NCBI GenBank assembly: GCA_964348085.1 | Contig: CAYGBI010000011.1 | Location: 1 to 64,000, forward strand | Origin: VXYL01 sp964348085 | Lineage (GTDB): Bacteria > Pseudomonadota > Gammaproteobacteria > Pseudomonadales > Azotimanducaceae | Length of the DNA stretch: 64,000 nucleotides | Direction: 5' to 3' | Part shown: positions 42,621-51,093 of the stretch, piece after piece | Position numbering within the stretch: position 1 is the first letter of the stretch | Layout: each line of letters begins with the position of its first letter | Notes under the pieces: generated by a model | The model's input: the letters and a program-made list of their open reading frames with translations, nothing else | What the model was told of the DNA's origin: nothing | Database searches by the model: none | Translations under genes and position numbers: made by a program

Positions 42621-43817
42621 CTAGCCACGACCCATGGCCGACAAGACCCGCTCGACGTCCCGGTCCACCGCCGCCTTGGTGGTCAGGTAGTCGCCGCCGG
42701 TGCGCGCGGCTATGGCGGCGATGTCGTCGTGTTCGGACTTCCACCGCGTAGCGCCGCTCGGCAGCGTGACCACCTTCACGCGCACATCGCCGAACGCAGT
42801 GGCGACGGTGCGCTCCTGCCGGGGCAGCATCCGTTTCGTAACTTCACGCAGGCGGACGCCGATGGTGGTGGAGGCGGTGAACAACCGGGTTAGCACGTCG
42901 TCGAGGCAGGCTTCGTCCGCGAGCACGGTGACCTTGGTGGCCGGACGTGCTTTCTTCATCACGATCGGCGTGAGAAAGACGTCCTTCGCGCCTTCGGCGA
43001 ATAGCGCCTCGGTCAGCGGCGCGAACGCCTCCGCCGGCATGTCGTCGATGTTGCACTCCACCTCGATGTTGGTTTCGGTGAGCAGCGGCGTTTGGGTTTC
43101 GCCCAAGCTCAGCCGCAGCACGTTCGGCCGGGCGAAGTCCTTGTGGCCGACGCCGTAGCCGATGCGCTTGGGCGTGAACTTGGACGGCGACGCAAAGTCG
43201 CTGACCGCGCACTTGAGGATGGCGGCGCCAGTGGGCGTGGTGGCTTCGCCGTCGACGCCGCCGTAAGCGCAAGGCGCACCTTTGAGCATCTCCGCCGTGG
43301 CCGGGGCCGGCACCGGCAACAAGCCGTGCTCGCAGCGCACCATGCCACTGCCCAATTCGATCGGCGAGCAATAGGCGGCATCCGCGTTCAAGTAGGCGAG
43401 GCCGATGGCCGCGCCGGTGATGTCCACGATGGCGTCCGTTGCCCCCACTTCGTGGAAATGCACCGTTTCGATGCTGGTGCCATGGATCTTTGCCTCCGCC
43501 GCGGCGAGTGTCTCGAACATCGCATGCGCGGTTTCGCGCACCTCAGGCGCGAAGCCGGCGCGGTCGATAATGCTCTTGATGGCGTTGAGATGACGGGCGG
43601 GGCGGTCAATGCCCTCGGCAAGCCGAACCGTCGCGCAGGTACCGGCGATGCCCATTTTGGCGCCGGTCTCGAGCTGCAACTCGAACTCGTCCGCCAGTTC
43701 GAGCTTGCCCAGTTCGCTCTTCAGATATTGCGCCGGGACACCCACATCGACCAACGCGCCCAAGTGCATGTCGCCGGAGATGCCGGCGAAGCACTCGTAA
43801 TACAGCGCAGTGGCCAA
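42621..43817 (-). CDS. larC: LarC: nickel-pincer cofactor biosynthesis (nickel insertion)
   Basis: The 398-residue protein is LarC-like from end to end. It has ALYYECFAGISGDMHLGALV at the start, TVHFHEVGATDAIVDITGAA, CSPIELGSGMVRCEHGLLPV, VDGEATTPTGAAILK and VECNIDDMPAE. LarC is a CTP-dependent nickel insertase that completes the nickel-pincer nucleotide. In many bacteria larC is split or frameshifted; here it is a single intact frame. It starts 21 bp after the aldo/keto reductase stop codon on the same strand and ends at a hairpin repeat. Confidence 0.94.
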   Translation of the reverse strand: MATALYYECFAGISGDMHLGALVDVGVPAQYLKSELGKLELADEFELQLETGAKMGIAGTCATVRLAEGIDRPARHLNAIKSIIDRAGFAPEVRETAHAMFETLAAAEAKIHGTSIETVHFHEVGATDAIVDITGAAIGLAYLNADAAYCSPIELGSGMVRCEHGLLPVPAPATAEMLKGAPCAYGGVDGEATTPTGAAILKCAVSDFASPSKFTPKRIGYGVGHKDFARPNVLRLSLGETQTPLLTETNIEVECNIDDMPAEAFAPLTEALFAEGAKDVFLTPIVMKKARPATKVTVLADEACLDDVLTRLFTASTTIGVRLREVTKRMLPRQERTVATAFGDVRVKVVTLPSGATRWKSEHDDIAAIAARTGGDYLTTKAAVDRDVERVLSAMGRG

Positions 43818-43838
43818 GACCGGCTCAAGCCAGCGGAC

Positions 43839-45080
43839 TCAAGCCAGCAAACGGTGCGTCGGGGCGCAAAACCGGTCGATGGGGATGCCGTGCGTGCAGG
43901 CATTGGCGCAGGGCTGGCCGTCACACGATAGGCAAGCCAAGGCGTTGGTTTCTAGCAGCGCGTATTCCTCCCGCGCCAAGGCCACGTCTTGATAGTCCAC
44001 CGCGTACATGCGAGTACGCAGGACATCGGCGATGGGCACGCCATATGGGCACGCGTCGTCGCAGTCGTTGCAGACGTGACGACAGTAACTCTCGCCATTC
44101 AGCATGGCGTAACGCTCAAGCAGCGCCATGTCGCCGGCCGCGAGTTCCCGCCAGCCGGAGGCACCTAGATATTCGTTGATCTTGTCGACGCTGTTCATGG
44201 TGATGACGGCCGCATCGACATGCGGATTGGCAAGCACCCAGCGCAGCGCCGCTTGGGCGAACGTCGCGCCGCCGTTCTCGAACGGGCGCATATCGTTCAA
44301 GCGGGCGCCCTTGAGCGTCTTCATCACGGTGATGCCGACGTTCTTCGCCTTGCCCTTGGCAAGCACGCGCGGCAAGTCCTGCTGGGTGGCGACGAAGTCC
44401 ATCGAGCGGGTGACGCTCTCGTAGAATTTCGGGTCTTGGCCGAAGTTGTGGGCCACCAGGACCACATCCACCATGTCTTCGTCGAACACGTAGTCCAAGC
44501 ACTCGATAAGCCGACCGGCGTGGCCGGACATGCCGGCGAAGCGAATCTTGCCTTGGCTCTTGGCCTTGTCGATAAAGGCGTGCCACTCCGGGTTCCTCAT
44601 CACCGCCACGCTGTTCACCGCGTGGTTCATGAAAATGTCCACATGGTCCATGCGTAGGCGCCTCAGCGACCCCTCCAACGACTCCATCAGCCACTCGGCG
44701 CTGCTATCCGCCTTGGTCATCACCTTCGAGGTGATCACCACTTGGTCCCGCTTGCCCGTCAACGCGTTGCCAAGCACGGTCTCCGAATTGCCACCGGTGT
44801 AGCCCTCGGCAGTGTCGAAGTAGTTGATGCCACGCTCCAACGCGAGGCTGACGAGCTTCTCCTGCCCCGGCCGCAAGCTGCTGCTGCCAAAGGAGATGTC
44901 CGATATTTCCAAGCCAGTGCGCCCGAGCGTCGCGTAGCGCCTGACCTCGCCGGGCTGGTTGATCTCGTTGGCCACTGCCCCAGCAAAGGGCAAGGTGGCG
45001 GATACGGCTGCGCTCATGCGCAAGAAATCGCGCCGATTGGGCGATCCTTTGGCGCTGTGGGCGGAGTTGTCGATTGACAT
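43839..45080 (-). CDS. Aldo/keto reductase with Tat signal and C-terminal Fe-S motifs
   Basis: The protein has 413 residues when started at MSIDNSAHSA after CCAGGAGGTCGTTC. A twin-arginine-type signal (NRRDFLRMSAAVSATLPFAG) precedes an AKR barrel (RTGLEISDISFGSSSL, INYFDTAEGYTGGNSE, Lys in VVITSKVM, His in FMNHAVNSV). The C-terminus carries CRHVCNDCDDACPYGVPI and CLSCDGQPCANACTHG, two Cys-rich motifs able to bind 4Fe-4S clusters. It is the first gene of the run that continues into larC, so it may belong functionally to the lar operon. It is divergent from dgcN. The substrate is unknown. Confidence 0.87.
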   Translation of the reverse strand: MSIDNSAHSAKGSPNRRDFLRMSAAVSATLPFAGAVANEINQPGEVRRYATLGRTGLEISDISFGSSSLRPGQEKLVSLALERGINYFDTAEGYTGGNSETVLGNALTGKRDQVVITSKVMTKADSSAEWLMESLEGSLRRLRMDHVDIFMNHAVNSVAVMRNPEWHAFIDKAKSQGKIRFAGMSGHAGRLIECLDYVFDEDMVDVVLVAHNFGQDPKFYESVTRSMDFVATQQDLPRVLAKGKAKNVGITVMKTLKGARLNDMRPFENGGATFAQAALRWVLANPHVDAAVITMNSVDKINEYLGASGWRELAAGDMALLERYAMLNGESYCRHVCNDCDDACPYGVPIADVLRTRMYAVDYQDVALAREEYALLETNALACLSCDGQPCANACTHGIPIDRFCAPTHRLLA

Positions 45081-45232
45081 GAACGACCTCCTGGACATGC
45101 CCTAAGTGTGGTGGAACAGACATAGACTACGCTTCCGGCACGGATGTCGCCAGATGATCGTCACGGCGAGTCGCGAAAGAGCGTTGCGGTCATAGCGCTG
45201 CGATCCGTTGCCATCCCCAAGGAGTGAGCTTC

Positions 45233-46229
45233 GTGCGCGTCGAAACGCCCTATCTGCTGTTCCTCGGCGATGCCAAGGACGCCTTGGCCGCGAAAACCGG
45301 GCAAGGCATCGTCGACTGGCGTCCAGACGCCGTGGCCGGACAGCTCCGGTTGCCCGGCTGTCGCGCCGATCTCGGCGTCGCCGACCTCACCATCACCGAG
45401 GCCGTGCAGCGCGGTGCCAAAACCCTGGTCGTCGGCGCGGTCAACCCCGGCGGCATCCTGCCGGCGGTGTGGTGCGAACCCATCACCGAGGCCCTTGCAG
45501 CCGGCCTCGACGTCGCCAGCGGGCTGCACACGTCGCTCGCCAGCCTTCCCGGCGTCCGCGCCGCACCGGTTCGGTAGGCAACTGCTCGACGTGCGCCACC
45601 CCACCGAAACCTTCCACACCGCCAACGGCCGCAAGCGCAGCGGCAAACGCCTGTTGACCGTCGGCACCGATTGTTCTGTGGGTAAAAAATACGCCGCACT
45701 CGCCATCGAACGTGAACTTGGGGTGCGCGGCATAACCGCCGACTTCCGCGCCACCGGCCAGACGGGAATCCTGATCAACGGCGCGGGCATCGCCATCGAC
45801 GCCGTGGTAGCGGACTTCGCCGCCGGTGCCGCCGAGGCACTTTCTCCGGACAACGACCCGGAGCACTGGGACGTGGTGGAAGGCCAAGGCTCGTTGTTTC
45901 ATCCTTCCTTCGCCGGTGTGAGCCTCGCGTTGCTGCACGGCACGCAGCCGGACGCCTTCGTCGTCTGCCACGAGCCAACGCGAACCACCATGCGCAACGT
46001 CGCCGCTCCAATCGCCAGCATCGAAGACGTGATTGTCGAAACCACCGCGCTCGGCAAGCTGACCAATCCCGCCATCCGCTGCGTCGGCATCGCGATCAAC
46101 ACTGCCGCGCTGTCCGACGCCGACGCGAAGCGCGTCGTTCAAGGTGTCACACGGGAGTTCGCCCTGCCGGCTTGCGATCCGGTGCGCGACGGCGTCGCCA
46201 GCATCGTCGATCAACTCCTCCGACCGTAA
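45233..46229 (+). pseudogene. dgcN: DgcN, D-glutamate N-acetyltransferase, frameshifted (DUF1611)
   Basis: The sequence matches the DUF1611/DgcN family over its whole length but in two frames. The first part (ETPYLLFLGDAKDALAAKTG to GVRAAPVR) stops at a TAG at 45575. The second, one frame over, continues from RFGRQLLDVRHPTETFHTAN through KRLLTVGTDCSVGKKYAALA, DFRATGQTGILINGAG and WDVVEGQGSLFHPSFAGV to the end. A 1-base insertion or 2-base deletion near 45565 explains this. It may be a sequencing error or a real mutation. The GTG at 45233 follows AAGGAG with 8-base spacing. DgcN acetylates D-Glu before DgcA acts. dgcA follows after 3 bp. Confidence 0.85.
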
Positions 46230-46232
46230 GCC

Positions 46233-47234
46233 GTGAAGATTGCCGCGACGATCGAACGCTGGCCTATCGCCCGGCCGTTCACTATCGCCAGAGGCAGCAA
46301 GACCGTCGCGGAAGTGGTCGTTGCAACGATCAAGGACGACGGCATCGAAGCACGCGGCGAGTGCGTACCGTATGCGCGCTACGGCCATTCGTCGACAGAT
46401 ACCGCCGCCCAGATCGAAGGCTTTCGCGGCCCGTTCGACCGAGAGGCCTTGCGACGGGCGCTTCCCGCCGGACCGGCACGCAACGCCATCGACTGCGCGT
46501 TGTGGGACTTGGCGGCTCAGCGTGCGGGACAACCGGCCTGGCAGTTAGCCGGTGTGAGCCAGCCGGTGAACGTTGCCACGGCGTACACGCTGAGCTTGGA
46601 TTCGCCAGCGGCCATGGCTGCCCGCGCCACCGCCGAACGCGAGCGACCGCTACTCAAGTTGAAACTCGGCACCGACCCTGTGGCAGACATCGAGCGGCTA
46701 CTCGCCGTGCGCACGCACGCACCTGCGGCACGCCTGATCGTCGACGCCAACGAAGGCTGGGATTTCGGCGCGTTGGAGGCGTTTATGCCGGCGGCCGTCA
46801 ACGCTGGCGTCGAATTGATCGAGCAACCGCTGGCGCAGGACGCGGACCACGCACTCCTAGACTATCGCTCGCCGGTACCCCTCGCCGCCGACGAGAGCTT
46901 TCGCGACGGCACCGACCTCGCCGAGGTCGCCCAGCGTTATCAGGCCGTGAACATCAAGCTCGACAAGACCGGCGGCCTGACCGCGGCACTCGACCTCGCG
47001 CGCCAAGCGCAAGCCTTCGACCTCGACATCATGGTCGGCTGCATGGTGGCCACATCGCTGGCGATCGCACCGGCGCTGCTGCTGGCCGGGTTCGCCCGAG
47101 TCGTGGACCTGGACGGCGCGCTGCTGCTCGCCCGCGACCGCTCGCCGGGTTTGGCCTACGAGGGCGGGAAGGTGTCGCTCACGCCTGCCGTTTGGGGCAC
47201 CGGGTCTACTCGAAGACGCCCTGCGCCAATGTAG
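46233..47234 (+). CDS. dgcA: DgcA-type N-acetyl-D-glutamate racemase (enolase superfamily)
   Basis: The 333-residue protein is a dipeptide-epimerase-like member of the enolase superfamily. The catalytic Lys is in LLKLKLGTDP, metal ligands are Asp in IVDANEGW, Glu in ELIEQPL and Asp in AADESF, and a second Lys is in AVNIKLDKTGG. In the DgcN-DgcA pathway it converts N-acetyl-D-glutamate to the L form. The GTG start lies 3 bp after the dgcN stop, which supports this assignment over a general L-Ala-D/L-Glu epimerase. The 185 bp between its end and the next gene show nothing recognisable. Confidence 0.9.
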   Translation: MKIAATIERWPIARPFTIARGSKTVAEVVVATIKDDGIEARGECVPYARYGHSSTDTAAQIEGFRGPFDREALRRALPAGPARNAIDCALWDLAAQRAGQPAWQLAGVSQPVNVATAYTLSLDSPAAMAARATAERERPLLKLKLGTDPVADIERLLAVRTHAPAARLIVDANEGWDFGALEAFMPAAVNAGVELIEQPLAQDADHALLDYRSPVPLAADESFRDGTDLAEVAQRYQAVNIKLDKTGGLTAALDLARQAQAFDLDIMVGCMVATSLAIAPALLLAGFARVVDLDGALLLARDRSPGLAYEGGKVSLTPAVWGTGSTRRRPAPM

Positions 47235-47420
47235 TAGGAACGTCCATGCCACTAAGTTTCATGTCGAGCGACAGGAACTGGTCGACGCGTCGCAAAGAAC
47301 AGCACCATGCCGAGGGCGTTCGCGGTGCGTACCCTATTTGCGACTCGGCGGTCGTCCAAGGCACCGCAAGGGACTACCCGCCCCCCGCCGTCAGGAGCTC
47401 GTGGTGCCTCGTCGGTCGTG

Positions 47421-47651
47421 CTAAAGGTCTTGCTTGAGCGCGACGATCTCGTCTGCTAATTCCCCGGCGTCCGGTAGATCGCGCCCGGCCCGGCGGTACC
47501 AATAGCCGGCGTTTCGCATGTCGCCTTCCATCATATGAACGATGCCGTGCGCCCAACTGCCCTTGGCGGAGGCGTCGTTCTGGACGATCTTGTGCGCGGC
47601 TTGCCAATCGCCGGATTCCAAATGTGCCACTGCTTCTTGAAGGTCGGCCAT
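47421..47651 (-). CDS. Small conserved hypothetical protein
   Basis: The 76-residue helical protein reads like one TPR-sized unit: LQEAVAHLESGDWQAAHKIV, then SWAHGIVHMMEGDMRNAGYW and YRRAGRDLPDAGELADEI. I recognise this as the kind of short conserved protein seen in proteobacteria but know no function. There is no signal peptide. I start at MADLQEA, where the conserved part begins; the frame remains open for 20 codons upstream. It lies between dgcA (convergent) and a hairpin repeat. Confidence 0.72.
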   Translation of the reverse strand: MADLQEAVAHLESGDWQAAHKIVQNDASAKGSWAHGIVHMMEGDMRNAGYWYRRAGRDLPDAGELADEIVALKQDL

Positions 47652-47717
47652 CTCGGTCACCCACTCACCACACTCACCAATGGATGCACGGAACTTAGCG
47701 CCATTGGCCACTTTGCG

Positions 47718-47797
47718 CTAGCAGTCTGTCGGACTTGGCGGCGTTAGCCGCGAAGTCCGACGGAGTGATAGGGCGGCTTGGGCTGGGGCGAAAGGCG
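47718..47797. repeat. Dispersed hairpin repeat family 2, copy D
   Basis: This is the second copy of the 80-bp palindromic element. The inner stem GTCGGACTT/AAGTCCGAC and the tail are identical to copy C, and the outer arms differ but still mostly pair. It occupies the gap between the small conserved gene and the PhyH gene at 47833. Confidence 0.85.
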
Positions 47798-47832
47798 GCG
47801 CCGAACGGCGACGGTTTTCGTGGCGTAGCGGT

Positions 47833-48945
47833 TTAGCTGTCGTCGCAATTTTCCGCAAGCGAAACCAACGTCCTCGCTGCCGACACGGCATCGCGCATAC
47901 CGTCCCACTCGCTCCAGTGGTCGCAGAGTTTGTCGATGGAAGTTCCGTAGGGGTCGTAGTCCGGCGGATAGTCGAGGAAGTCACCATTCAATGCACGGTC
48001 CGGATGGTCCGAAACGCCCCAGCCGATGCGGGGGTCGCCTTCGTAGGGATTGTCCGGCCGGAAACGCCGAATCCGGAAGTAGACGTTCATGCGCGGATCG
48101 TCGCTCAGATTAGGAGTGGCGGTGTGTGGCAGCGAGTGCAAAGCGATGATTGCGTCGCCCTCCGCCATCAACGCCGGCGTCAGGTGCGGCCACCGCCAGC
48201 CTTGCATCGCAAATGGCCGCAAGGGATAAGCCGCCGTCATAGCGCCCGGCATGACCCCCGCGTAGGCGTTGTCATCGCCCACTGCTTTGAGGCGCGGCCA
48301 TAGCGGGCCGCCGCCGCCCAACGGTCCGCCCAACTCGCGCTGCTTGCGGAACACCGCTTCCGCCGCTTCGTGGCCGCCGACATGGACCGCGAGCTGGCCC
48401 TTGCCCGGTCGCATCTGGTCGTTCAGGCAGAAGCCGACAAGTGCGGTATAGCTGCCAATGGCCAACGTTCGCTCCCGGTTCTGCCAGAGCGGCGCACCTC
48501 CCGCCGGACCCATGGATTTCGGATCGCCGTCATCCCCCCAAGTCGCGAGGTCGCCGCCGCCAGCGAGGATCTCGCTCCGCTTTAGGGGGCAGAGACCCGC
48601 CCAGCCGCCGTCCACGTGGCCTTGCGGCGTCGGCAGGTTGTCGGGATCGAAAGTGCCGCGCACGACGGCGTCCTGAAACCTCGGCATGGTCACCGCCACT
48701 TGGGCGTTGACCGGCCGAGTGTGGCGGCCCATCGCCTCGTCCACCACATCCACTAGGATCGAATCGGTGTAGAGGCCGTTGATCGCGGGATGGTCGCCCC
48801 AAACGATGCGTGTGGGATTGGTGTTGATCACCGCCTTGGCGCGCTCGGTGACCTTCCGCGACACGGCGTTTCTCAAGATCACGAACCCGTCGCGGACGAG
48901 TTGGCGCTTCTCCTGCGGGGACAAGCAATTGGCATGTTCGGTCAT
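47833..48945 (-). CDS. PhyH-like Fe(II)/2-oxoglutarate dioxygenase
   Basis: The 370-residue protein starts with a PhyH-like segment (LVRDGFVILRNAVSRKVTER). The HxD motif is in QGHVDGGWAG. The distal His is in LHSLPHTATPNLSDDPRM, and the Arg of YFRIRRFRP may contact 2-oxoglutarate. It is longer than usual because of an insertion between the first two iron ligands and the distal His. The ATG follows GAGGAGACAGCG. It is divergent from the aminotransferase gene. It is the fourth and most diverged PhyH-type protein in the window. Confidence 0.85.
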   Translation of the reverse strand: MTEHANCLSPQEKRQLVRDGFVILRNAVSRKVTERAKAVINTNPTRIVWGDHPAINGLYTDSILVDVVDEAMGRHTRPVNAQVAVTMPRFQDAVVRGTFDPDNLPTPQGHVDGGWAGLCPLKRSEILAGGGDLATWGDDGDPKSMGPAGGAPLWQNRERTLAIGSYTALVGFCLNDQMRPGKGQLAVHVGGHEAAEAVFRKQRELGGPLGGGGPLWPRLKAVGDDNAYAGVMPGAMTAAYPLRPFAMQGWRWPHLTPALMAEGDAIIALHSLPHTATPNLSDDPRMNVYFRIRRFRPDNPYEGDPRIGWGVSDHPDRALNGDFLDYPPDYDPYGTSIDKLCDHWSEWDGMRDAVSAARTLVSLAENCDDS

Positions 48946-49172
48946 CGCTGTCTCCTCGGTCTCCGCACGACGCCTGACGCAGCGTAGCACGCAAATGCCG
49001 TTGCCTCGCGGACCGTCTGTTGCCTTAAGCGACCACACCGTCAGTCGGCCCCCAAGGCCGGCCAGTGGACGGTCCGACCACAGGATCCATTAGCACAGAC
49101 AAGCCTTTCGGTCTCTGGCGGCGTAGCCCAAGAAGCCCGGCTTGCGCGGACTTACGCGATAGTGGCAGTGCT

Positions 49173-49197
49173 GCCGCTTAAGCGGCTGGCATACAAT
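49173..49197 (+). promoter_or_regulatory. Palindrome next to a -10 element
   Basis: The perfect 14-bp palindrome GCCGCTTAAGCGGC (49173-49186) is followed by TACAAT (49192-49197), a good sigma-70 -10 hexamer about 30 bp before the aminotransferase ATG. No clear -35 was found, so the promoter may depend on an activator or be repressed at the palindrome. The rest of this 280-bp divergent region shows nothing else. Confidence 0.45.
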
Positions 49198-49226
49198 GGC
49201 CACTCAAGGCTCTGCGGAGCATTGCG

Positions 49227-50153
49227 ATGACCAAGCGAACCATCTGGCGCGACGGCGAGTTCGTCGCTTGGGAAGACGCCACCGTGCATGTGCTCGCGCA
49301 GAGCCTGCAGCGGGGGTCGCTGGCGTTCGACTATCTGAGCGTCCATCAAACGCGGCGCGGCGTTGCCATGTTCCGCTTGCGCGACCACATCGAGCGGCTG
49401 GTGCGCACTTGCCGCATCGTCGGGCTACCGTTGGACTACGACGTGGAAACGCTGGTAGACGCCTGCGTGGCCACGGTACGGCGAAATCCTGGCGCCAAGT
49501 CGGTGAAGATCAGCGCACTCATCCCGTCCATCGAGGTGGAGCTGATTCCCCAAGATGCGCATGTCGCCGTGTTCATCGCCGCCTATGACGGCGGGCAGGA
49601 CATCATCGCCAAGAATCGCGGCGAATACCGTTATCGGGAGACGCTTTCACTCAAGATCGAGCGCGACAAGTCCGCTCGGCGGGAGGACATCATTCCCCCG
49701 CACGCCAAGGTGGCGGCCAATTACACCGCGGCCATGACCGCCAAGTGGCGAGCGCGAAGGGAAGGGTTCGACGACATTCTGCTGCTCGACGAGAATGGTC
49801 TCGTCACCGAGGGGCCCACCGCCAACATCTTCGCGCTCACCGCAGACGGTCGCTTAGCGACGCCGCCGGCGAACAAGGTGCTGCTCGGCATTACGCGAGA
49901 CTCCATCCTCTCGCTGGCGCCAGCGACAGGCGTCCCCTGCGAGGAACGCGACATCGCGGTGGAGGAACTGCGCTACGCACCGGAGGTTTTTCTCAGCGGC
50001 ACGTCGGTGGGGGTGTGGCCGGTACTCCGCATCGACGGCAAGCCGGTTGGGGAGGGAGCGGTCGGCGAAACCACAGCCCGGCTGCAAGCCGCGTACCGAG
50101 CCGTGCTGCGCGGCGACACACCGGAGTTCGAACATTGGCTGCACTTCGTGTAA
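49227..50153 (+). CDS. Class IV PLP-dependent aminotransferase (BCAT-like)
   Basis: The 308-residue fold-type IV PLP enzyme has FVAWEDATVHVLAQSLQRGS at the start, FRLRDHIERLVRTCRIVGLP, the PLP Lys region PHAKVAANYTAAM, DDILLLDENGLVTEGPTANI and GITRDSILSLA. It resembles branched-chain aminotransferase and D-amino-acid or aminodeoxychorismate-lyase relatives. The substrate cannot be fixed from motifs. Its 3' end overlaps the start of the phzF-like gene, so they are probably translated together. Confidence 0.9.
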   Translation: MTKRTIWRDGEFVAWEDATVHVLAQSLQRGSLAFDYLSVHQTRRGVAMFRLRDHIERLVRTCRIVGLPLDYDVETLVDACVATVRRNPGAKSVKISALIPSIEVELIPQDAHVAVFIAAYDGGQDIIAKNRGEYRYRETLSLKIERDKSARREDIIPPHAKVAANYTAAMTAKWRARREGFDDILLLDENGLVTEGPTANIFALTADGRLATPPANKVLLGITRDSILSLAPATGVPCEERDIAVEELRYAPEVFLSGTSVGVWPVLRIDGKPVGEGAVGETTARLQAAYRAVLRGDTPEFEHWLHFV

Positions 50154-50965
50154 CCGTCGTCGACGTCTTCGCCGAGCAACCGCTCGCCGGCAATCAACTC
50201 GCCGTCGTGCGCGACTGCGGTGCGCTGGACACCGACACCATGCAGGCGATCGCTCGCGAAATGAACTTCGCGGAAACGACGTTCGTGGTGGCGGAAGGCG
50301 AAGGAGAAGCGCGGGTGCGTATCTTCACGCCGATGGAAGAGCTGCCGTTCGCCGGCCATCCGACCCTCGGCACCGCTTGGGTGCTCGGTCGAGAACGCGG
50401 CTTCTATTCGCTCGACTTGCCGCTCGGACGCGTGCGCGTAACCTTCGAGGAGGGCGGCATCGCGTGGCTGCTCGCGCCGCCGGTGCGACTCGGCGAGACA
50501 TTGTCCGCAGAAGCAGCGGCGGAGTTGCTCAGTGTCGCCGACGGCGAGATCGACACGACCTATCGCTGCCAAGTCGCCGAAGTCGGCCCGAGCTTCGTGC
50601 TGGCGGGCGTGACCACCGCGGCCGCGCTGCGACGCGCCAAAGTGAGCCCGACCGCGTACGCCAAGCTGGCAGGGAATGGGTTCCTTGGCGTGTTCGTGTT
50701 CTGCGAAGAGACGTTCGGCGCCGATGCTGACTATGCCGCTAGGACGTACTTCTATGCGAACGGCTGGCGCGAAGACCCGGCGACCGGCAGCGCCAATGCG
50801 GCCTTCGCCGCCTACCTTCGCAGGCAAGGCATGGGCGGCGAGATCATTGTCGAGCAAGGCATGGAGATCGCCCGACCCTCGCGGATTTACTTGGATATCG
50901 GCAGAGCAATACGGGTCGGCGGCAAAGTGCGCCCCGTTCTTAGCGGCGCACTGCGCTACGACTAG
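50135..50965 (+). CDS. PhzF-family epimerase/isomerase-like protein
   Basis: The 276-residue protein has the PhzF fold motifs: VVDVFAEQPLAGNQLAVV, the catalytic Glu in MNFAETTFV, RIFTPMEELPFAGHPTLGTA and REDPATGSANAAFAAYL. The only plausible start is TTG at 50135 (MAALRVTVVDVF), which overlaps the end of the aminotransferase gene by 19 bases. Members isomerise small metabolites. The pairing with a class IV aminotransferase hints at an amino-acid-derived substrate. The 128 bp that follow hold nothing recognisable. Confidence 0.88.
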   Translation: MAALRVTVVDVFAEQPLAGNQLAVVRDCGALDTDTMQAIAREMNFAETTFVVAEGEGEARVRIFTPMEELPFAGHPTLGTAWVLGRERGFYSLDLPLGRVRVTFEEGGIAWLLAPPVRLGETLSAEAAAELLSVADGEIDTTYRCQVAEVGPSFVLAGVTTAAALRRAKVSPTAYAKLAGNGFLGVFVFCEETFGADADYAARTYFYANGWREDPATGSANAAFAAYLRRQGMGGEIIVEQGMEIARPSRIYLDIGRAIRVGGKVRPVLSGALRYD

Positions 50966-51093
50966 CGGATTTGTCGGCTTCGGCTGGCAGCCCGTGGTGA
51001 AGTCGCACGGCACTCGAACGGCCATGCATCCCGCCTAGCGTCGTCGCTCCTCGGTCGCACATGGCCCGAATTCCTACGGCGCGGGGTAGTGCT

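Noticed and set aside
45224..45577. Separate small gene of about 117 codons
   Set aside because: It is the first half of the frameshifted dgcN, not an independent gene; the second half continues the same protein family.
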